64,000 nucleotides of DNA from positions 186,001-250,000 of the forward strand of contig NZ_PTRA01000004.1 in NCBI RefSeq assembly GCF_002943425.1, in the 5' to 3' direction. The position numbers and the translations under genes were made by a program. This DNA is from Siphonobacter curvatus. Its GTDB lineage: Bacteria > Bacteroidota > Bacteroidia > Cytophagales > Spirosomataceae. The notes under the pieces are model-generated. The model worked only from the letters and a program-made list of their open reading frames with translations. It searched no databases and was not told the DNA's origin. Positions 60,267-64,000 of this stretch are shown here, piece after piece (within the stretch, counting starts at the first letter, position 1; each line of letters opens with the position of its first letter).

Positions 60267-61160
60267 TTACACGGCGAGTTCATTGGGAAAATTGTACGAC
60301 CACTTCCAGGTCTGACTCATATCAGGATACTGGCGACGGCATTCAAGGTACTCTTCCATCATGCGTCGCATCGTCGGACTAAGCGTGTCGAGGTACTGGG
60401 GCGTCAGCAGATCGCCGTTGAGCAGGTAAAAATGCCAGGTCGGCGGGAAGTTTGCACTGTGATAGCCCATGTGTAAGGTCCGACGGGGAATCTTCATTTT
60501 TTCCGTGAACCCCCGGTGAATCAGATTATTGTTGTACAAAACCGCCTGACCCGCTTTCAAAGGCACGGGAATGCCGCCGGGCATTTCAACCCCCACGGGG
60601 GCGTAATGTTTCGATCCCCGAAAGGCTTCGTCTTCTTGCGGCGTATTGGGCCGGTTGTGGCTGCCGGGAACCACCCAAAGCGAGTTTTCATCTACCAGCG
60701 GCAGGTTAATCTGTACGCTGTTGTGAAAGCGTTCGGGCGAGAACAGCCAGTCTTCAATTTCATTCTGCGGAATCTGGATGATGTCGCGGTGCCAGCCCAG
60801 CGAGTATTCCGTCCCTTCATTCGCAGCCAGAATCGAAGCGTTATTGACAATTAGATTCGGCCCGAGCAGCTCTTCCACCGTCTTCAGAATCACGGGGTGG
60901 TGAAAGGCGTGGTGAATCGACTCCGTACCCGGCTTGGTAAGCAGGTGGAAGTAGTACTGCCGGGCCTCTTTGCCAAAGTCCTTGATTTCATCCCCTAAGT
61001 GTTGAAAGGATGAACTACGCTTCTCTGTATCAGCCGATTGAATTTTTGGACTGATCAAGGCATCCATCACTTCGCGGAAATCATCGATTTCCTGTGGTGT
61101 CAATACATCGACGATTACAAAGCCGTCGCGTTCAAATTTTTCTTTGTTAGAGGATTCCAT
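60267..61160 (-). CDS. Phytanoyl-CoA-dioxygenase (PhyH)-family Fe(II)/2-oxoglutarate oxygenase
   Basis: 297 residues, cytoplasmic. Double-stranded beta-helix with the iron facial triad H124 and D126 (LGWHRDI) and H215 (NNLIHRGFT), and the 2-oxoglutarate Arg in IPRRTLHMGY (R226/R227). It oxidises an unknown metabolite. The gene lies 18 bp from the next minus-strand gene in an operon with a Gfo/Idh/MocA oxidoreductase and TIM-barrel isomerases, so it probably modifies an unusual sugar or acid released by the locus; this is an inference. Confidence 0.88.
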   Translation of the reverse strand: MESSNKEKFERDGFVIVDVLTPQEIDDFREVMDALISPKIQSADTEKRSSSFQHLGDEIKDFGKEARQYYFHLLTKPGTESIHHAFHHPVILKTVEELLGPNLIVNNASILAANEGTEYSLGWHRDIIQIPQNEIEDWLFSPERFHNSVQINLPLVDENSLWVVPGSHNRPNTPQEDEAFRGSKHYAPVGVEMPGGIPVPLKAGQAVLYNNNLIHRGFTEKMKIPRRTLHMGYHSANFPPTWHFYLLNGDLLTPQYLDTLSPTMRRMMEEYLECRRQYPDMSQTWKWSYNFPNELAV

Positions 61161-61176
61161 AGTACTAGGGTTTGGT

Positions 61177-62337
61177 TTAACTGATAATCACTTGCTGGTG
61201 CCTTTCGGCGGAGGTAAGTCCGGCCTCGAGTACCCGAAGAATCTTCAGGCCATCCGAGAAATTGGGTGTAATGGTTTGTTTGGTTTCAATCGCGTCAATA
61301 AAATCCACCACGGCGTGCACGAAGGCGTGTTCATAGCCGATGATGTGCCCGGCGGGCCACCAGTGCTGCATGTAGGGATGCGAGCCATCGGTCGCCAAAA
61401 TGGTCCGGAAACCCTGGTACCCTTCAGCGTCTTCGCGGGAGTAGTACTGCAATTCGTTCATCCGTTCCAGATCGAACAGCAGACTGCCCTTACTGCCGTA
61501 GATTTCGAACGTCAGACCGTTTTTCTTACCCGTTGCAAATCGCGTCGCTTCAAATGAACCGATGGCTCCATTGGCAAACTGAACGAGCATCAGGGCGGCA
61601 TCTTCGACGGTTACCTCTCCTTTTGCGTCACCCTTGCTTTCAGCTTTAAGATTGCCCGAAGTTGATTCATCGGCCAGCGGGCGTTCCTTGATGAAGTTGG
61701 TCGTTAGGGCCGAAACCGTCGCGATGTCGCCTATGAGAAAATGAGCCAGATCCACTGCGTGCGAGTTCAAATCCCACTGGGGTCCGGCCTGAGCGGTTTC
61801 TTTGCGGAGTTGCCAAGTAAGCGGAAAACTGGGGTCTACAATCCAGTCCTGCTGATAGGCACACCGCCAGTGAAAAATCCGGCCGATTTTGCCTTCGTCG
61901 ATCATGCGTTTGGCCAGAGCAACGGCGGGCGTACGGCGGTAGTTGTGGTTGAGGTAATGAACAACCTTATGGTCTTCGCATACCTTCAGCATCTCTTCCG
62001 CCTGCTGACTATTCATCGCCAGCGGTTTTTCGCAGAAAATGTGTTTGCCTTCCTTCGCCGCCGCTAAAGCCACTTCATAGTGTAATTGTTGGGGCAGAGC
62101 AATGTCAATAATATCGATGTCGGGACGGGCGACGAGTTTCTTCCAGTCCGTCTCCGTTTCCTGCCATCCCCACTGTTGGGCAAATTCCTTGAGGGAAGCT
62201 TCGTGCCGTCCGCAGGCGACTTTCAGGATCGGTTGAGCCGATACATCAAAAAATAACGGTGCTTTTTTCCAGGCGTTGCTGTGGGCCTTGCCCATGAACT
62301 TGGTACCGACGATACCGACGTTGAGTTGTTTTTCCAT
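61177..62337 (-). CDS. Gfo/Idh/MocA-family oxidoreductase
   Basis: 386 residues, NAD(P)-dependent sugar or inositol oxidoreductase, cytoplasmic. Rossmann motif VGIVGTKFMGKAHSNAW, the catalytic EKP motif in HIFCEKPLAMNSQQAEEM, YLNHNYRRTPAVALAKRMID and a C-terminal beta-sheet domain with WDLNSHAVDLAHFLIGD. The adjacent upstream gene stops 3 bp before this start, and PhyH follows 16 bp later. Family members oxidise hydroxyls at C2 to C4 of sugars; the substrate is unknown. Confidence 0.93.
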   Translation of the reverse strand: MEKQLNVGIVGTKFMGKAHSNAWKKAPLFFDVSAQPILKVACGRHEASLKEFAQQWGWQETETDWKKLVARPDIDIIDIALPQQLHYEVALAAAKEGKHIFCEKPLAMNSQQAEEMLKVCEDHKVVHYLNHNYRRTPAVALAKRMIDEGKIGRIFHWRCAYQQDWIVDPSFPLTWQLRKETAQAGPQWDLNSHAVDLAHFLIGDIATVSALTTNFIKERPLADESTSGNLKAESKGDAKGEVTVEDAALMLVQFANGAIGSFEATRFATGKKNGLTFEIYGSKGSLLFDLERMNELQYYSREDAEGYQGFRTILATDGSHPYMQHWWPAGHIIGYEHAFVHAVVDFIDAIETKQTITPNFSDGLKILRVLEAGLTSAERHQQVIIS

Positions 62338-62340
62338 GCG

Positions 62341-63198
62341 TTAGAGCGTTTTAGTCAGTGAACGGAGCGCCTGTATGCTTTGTTTGACGACTTCTTCTTC
62401 CCGGTCGGTATAATCGGGGTGCAGAAAATCGACCTCCACTGCTAGGAAGCCCTGATAGTTATGCTGACTTAAAAGCTCGGCGAGGCGTTCGTTGGGAATC
62501 AGGCCCTCGCCCGTGGGTACGCAGGAAAAGAAATACCACTCGTTAACGGGCACGCCTTTGACCGGTTTCAGGTCTTTGATGTGCGTGGCGAATACGTACG
62601 GGGCCAGTTTCTCCATCGCCTGGATGGGATCATCGAGCACCCGCAGAAAATTTCCGGAGTCGAAATTCACGCCAAAATACGGCGAGTTTACGCCCTGAAT
62701 CAGTTGCAGAATTTCGTCTGAGTTGTAATCAATGTGGTTTTCAACGGCCAGTTTCACGCCGTATCGCTCGGCTATTTTTGTGGCTTCGGAAAACATTCGG
62801 GTCAGCTTTTCGAGCTGCGGACCGTGCGGCTCAAAGCGAAACATCAGACTACTGCCGACGACTCGCATCACTGGGGCTCCAATCTGCTGGGCGTATTCGA
62901 TGTGCTCGATCATTTCCTCAAACGCCCGCTCGTTCTTGCCGCCTTCCAGCCCGTCGGGATGACCCCAGGCATACACACGGTCGAGGCCCGTGCGGTCGAG
63001 ATGGGCTTTGACACCCTCGAGATACGCCTTGTCGAATTTGGGGATGAAGCACGATTCGAGGGATACCCCGTCAATGCCCAGCGTTTCCGTTTTCGTCAGA
63101 AAATCTTCAAACGTCAGGATTTTGTCGGGCTGATTTTGTCCGGCGTATACTTCGCCAAACAGGCGGTGGTAACAGTAGCTGTCGATGCCAACTTTCAT
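62341..63198 (-). CDS. Sugar phosphate isomerase/epimerase (TIM barrel)
   Basis: 285 residues, cytoplasmic, xylose-isomerase-like TIM barrel: VGIDSYCYHRLFGEVYAGQN, DGVSLESCFIPKFD, LAVENHIDYNSDEILQLIQ, FGVNFDSGNFL, VFATHIKDLKPV and FLAVEVDFLHPDY. The Glu-Asp-His-Glu metal positions fit the ketose epimerase-like group. First gene of the minus-strand unit behind SusD, separated from it by a nested hairpin (63283-63360). The Gfo/Idh/MocA gene follows 3 bp later, a pairing common in rare-sugar and inositol catabolism. Confidence 0.9.
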   Translation of the reverse strand: MKVGIDSYCYHRLFGEVYAGQNQPDKILTFEDFLTKTETLGIDGVSLESCFIPKFDKAYLEGVKAHLDRTGLDRVYAWGHPDGLEGGKNERAFEEMIEHIEYAQQIGAPVMRVVGSSLMFRFEPHGPQLEKLTRMFSEATKIAERYGVKLAVENHIDYNSDEILQLIQGVNSPYFGVNFDSGNFLRVLDDPIQAMEKLAPYVFATHIKDLKPVKGVPVNEWYFFSCVPTGEGLIPNERLAELLSQHNYQGFLAVEVDFLHPDYTDREEEVVKQSIQALRSLTKTL

Positions 63199-63282
63199 AA
63201 AACGTTGATTAGTGGTTTAGGTACTCTTTTTCGCAAATAGCTGAAAAAATACCAGCTCGACCCAGAGAAATCAGGAATTTGA

Positions 63283-63360
63283 GTAGGGCGGTGTCAACAC
63301 TGGTCCGGTCGGCGGTCTCGGACCAGTCCCGTTCCCGAAGGAATTATGACTCCACCCTAC
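63283..63360 (-). promoter_or_regulatory. Nested double hairpin between SusD and the TIM-barrel gene
   Basis: Outer arms 63283-63295 and 63348-63360 (11 of 13 pairs, one more as G-U in minus-strand RNA) enclose a perfect 9-bp inner stem ACTGGTCCG/CGGACCAGT (63299-63327). No T-run. It could limit readthrough, stabilise the SusD message end or act as an attenuator. Confidence 0.55.
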
Positions 63361-63366
63361 TGAAAC

Positions 63367-64000
63367 TTACCAGCCCGGATTGTTTTCATTGATGGCCGTA
63401 TTTCCGTTGATTTCGTTCAGCGGCAGCGGCAACAACAAATGTTTCTCCTGACGACGTTTGATGATGTTATTGGCGTCAATATCAATGGCATTCATGACTT
63501 GCAGGTAGATGCCCCAGCGGCGAATATCCCAGGCCCGGTGTCCTTCCAGGGCCAGTTCGCGTTGACGTTCCTGCAAGATGAAGGAACGCAATTGCTGCTG
63601 ATTGAGGTTGGCAGCATCGCTGGCTCCACTGCGACGACGTACTTTGTTAAGAGCCTCGTAGGCATCAGCCGTTGGACCGTTGACTTCGTTTTCGGCTTCG
63701 GCAAAAATTAGTAAGGTTTCGGCGTACCGCAGGAACGGAAAGGGCATATCCGAACGCTGTACCGTCCGGTCAGAGACCTGAGCGTACTTGCTCAGCTTGG
63801 CCGTATGAAACTGGTCGGCGGAATAAACATCCGTAGGCTGGTAACCTTCCGCCGTGGGTACAGTCCCACTGTTTTTCACTTTCAGACTGTCTTTAGCGGG
63901 GTAGTAATGCCAGGCGGCGTTACTGAACATCCGCCAGCGGTGCTGTACGCCTTCGGTAATTCGCTGGTCTTTTTCCTCGAAGAGTTCGTACCAGTGGTCC
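63367..64000 (-). CDS. SusD/RagB-family lipoprotein, N-terminus beyond window
   Basis: The frame is open from the right edge (base 63999) to the stop at 63367, about 210 residues of the C-terminal part. SusD marks: MPFPFLRYAETLLIFAEAEN, EALNKVRRRSG, LQQQLRSFILQERQRELALE-type block with EGHRAWDIRRWG, and the end LLLPLPLNEINGNTAINENN. A SusC gene should lie just past the right edge. It heads the unit that continues with the TIM-barrel, Gfo/Idh/MocA and PhyH genes, so substrate uptake and catabolism are coupled. Confidence 0.94.
   Translation of the reverse strand, partial: DHWYELFEEKDQRITEGVQHRWRMFSNAAWHYYPAKDSLKVKNSGTVPTAEGYQPTDVYSADQFHTAKLSKYAQVSDRTVQRSDMPFPFLRYAETLLIFAEAENEVNGPTADAYEALNKVRRRSGASDAANLNQQQLRSFILQERQRELALEGHRAWDIRRWGIYLQVMNAIDIDANNIIKRRQEKHLLLPLPLNEINGNTAINENNPGW

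Noticed and set aside
1-64000. tRNA, rRNA, integrase, transposase or phage genes
   Set aside because: I scanned by eye for such signals and recognised none; small RNA genes could be missed.

Overview
The window reads as the chromosome of a Bacteroidota bacterium, most likely a Cytophagales/Spirosoma-like environmental glycan degrader. The evidence is a SusC/RagA receptor cut by the left edge, a SusD protein cut by the right edge, a complete SusC-SusD-IPT-GH5 locus, FecR-type anti-sigma control, LytTR and TPR/NarL-type two-component pairs, several Bacteroidota-only domains (DUF4833, DUF6766, DUF4038) and scattered TAnnTTTG -7 promoter elements. I saw no rRNA, tRNA, CRISPR array, transposase or prophage. 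The species cannot be named from sequence alone.

Layout. 1-5.8 kb: a SusC receptor divergent from a ROK regulator that is tightly followed by a thioredoxin-fold protein, then a convergent OmpA-type lipoprotein. 6.4-13.5 kb: an outer-membrane barrel protein, a membrane-anchored HTH protein divergent from a secreted beta-sandwich protein, an exported RidA-like protein and a four-helix-bundle membrane protein. 13.5-17.7 kb: a palindrome-rich non-coding stretch, then a TetR regulator with two near-identical candidate operators, two YceI proteins and a DEVD-box helicase. 18-21.5 kb: ECF sigma factor, FecR anti-sigma factor and an STN-domain protein in which the usual TonB-dependent barrel is replaced by nine to ten 16-residue repeats. 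21.7-25.5 kb: a three-gene SDR/epimerase/DUF4833 operon and a glycosyltransferase. 26-29 kb: two DUF2382 stress-type proteins with DUF1206 and DUF6766 membrane proteins. 29-38.4 kb: a GH92 mannosidase, HAD phosphatase, ThuA protein, esterase, propeller lipoprotein, a second membrane-anchored HTH regulator and a double SGNH hydrolase. 39-43.6 kb: an MscS channel and a LytS/LytTR pair.

44-55.6 kb is a polysaccharide utilisation locus (SusC, SusD, IPT-domain surface lipoprotein, GH5 endoglucanase), probably for a beta-glucan or beta-mannan. It is flanked by a TPR histidine kinase, a NarL-type regulator and a LacI-type regulator that has no ordinary start codon. 55.9-64 kb is a second locus on the minus strand (SusD, two sugar-isomerase-like TIM barrels, a Gfo/Idh/MocA oxidoreductase, a PhyH dioxygenase, a GH140-like apiosidase and an acetylesterase), pointing to acetylated pectin-type glycans.

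The most unusual items are the sigma/anti-sigma/STN-repeat cassette, a dispersed non-coding repeat family present in three intergenic copies (38.5, 51.5 and 55.7 kb) with 14-bp tandem units and strong hairpins, the duplicated TetR operator that resets the TetR start codon, and two different one-piece transmembrane transcription regulators.
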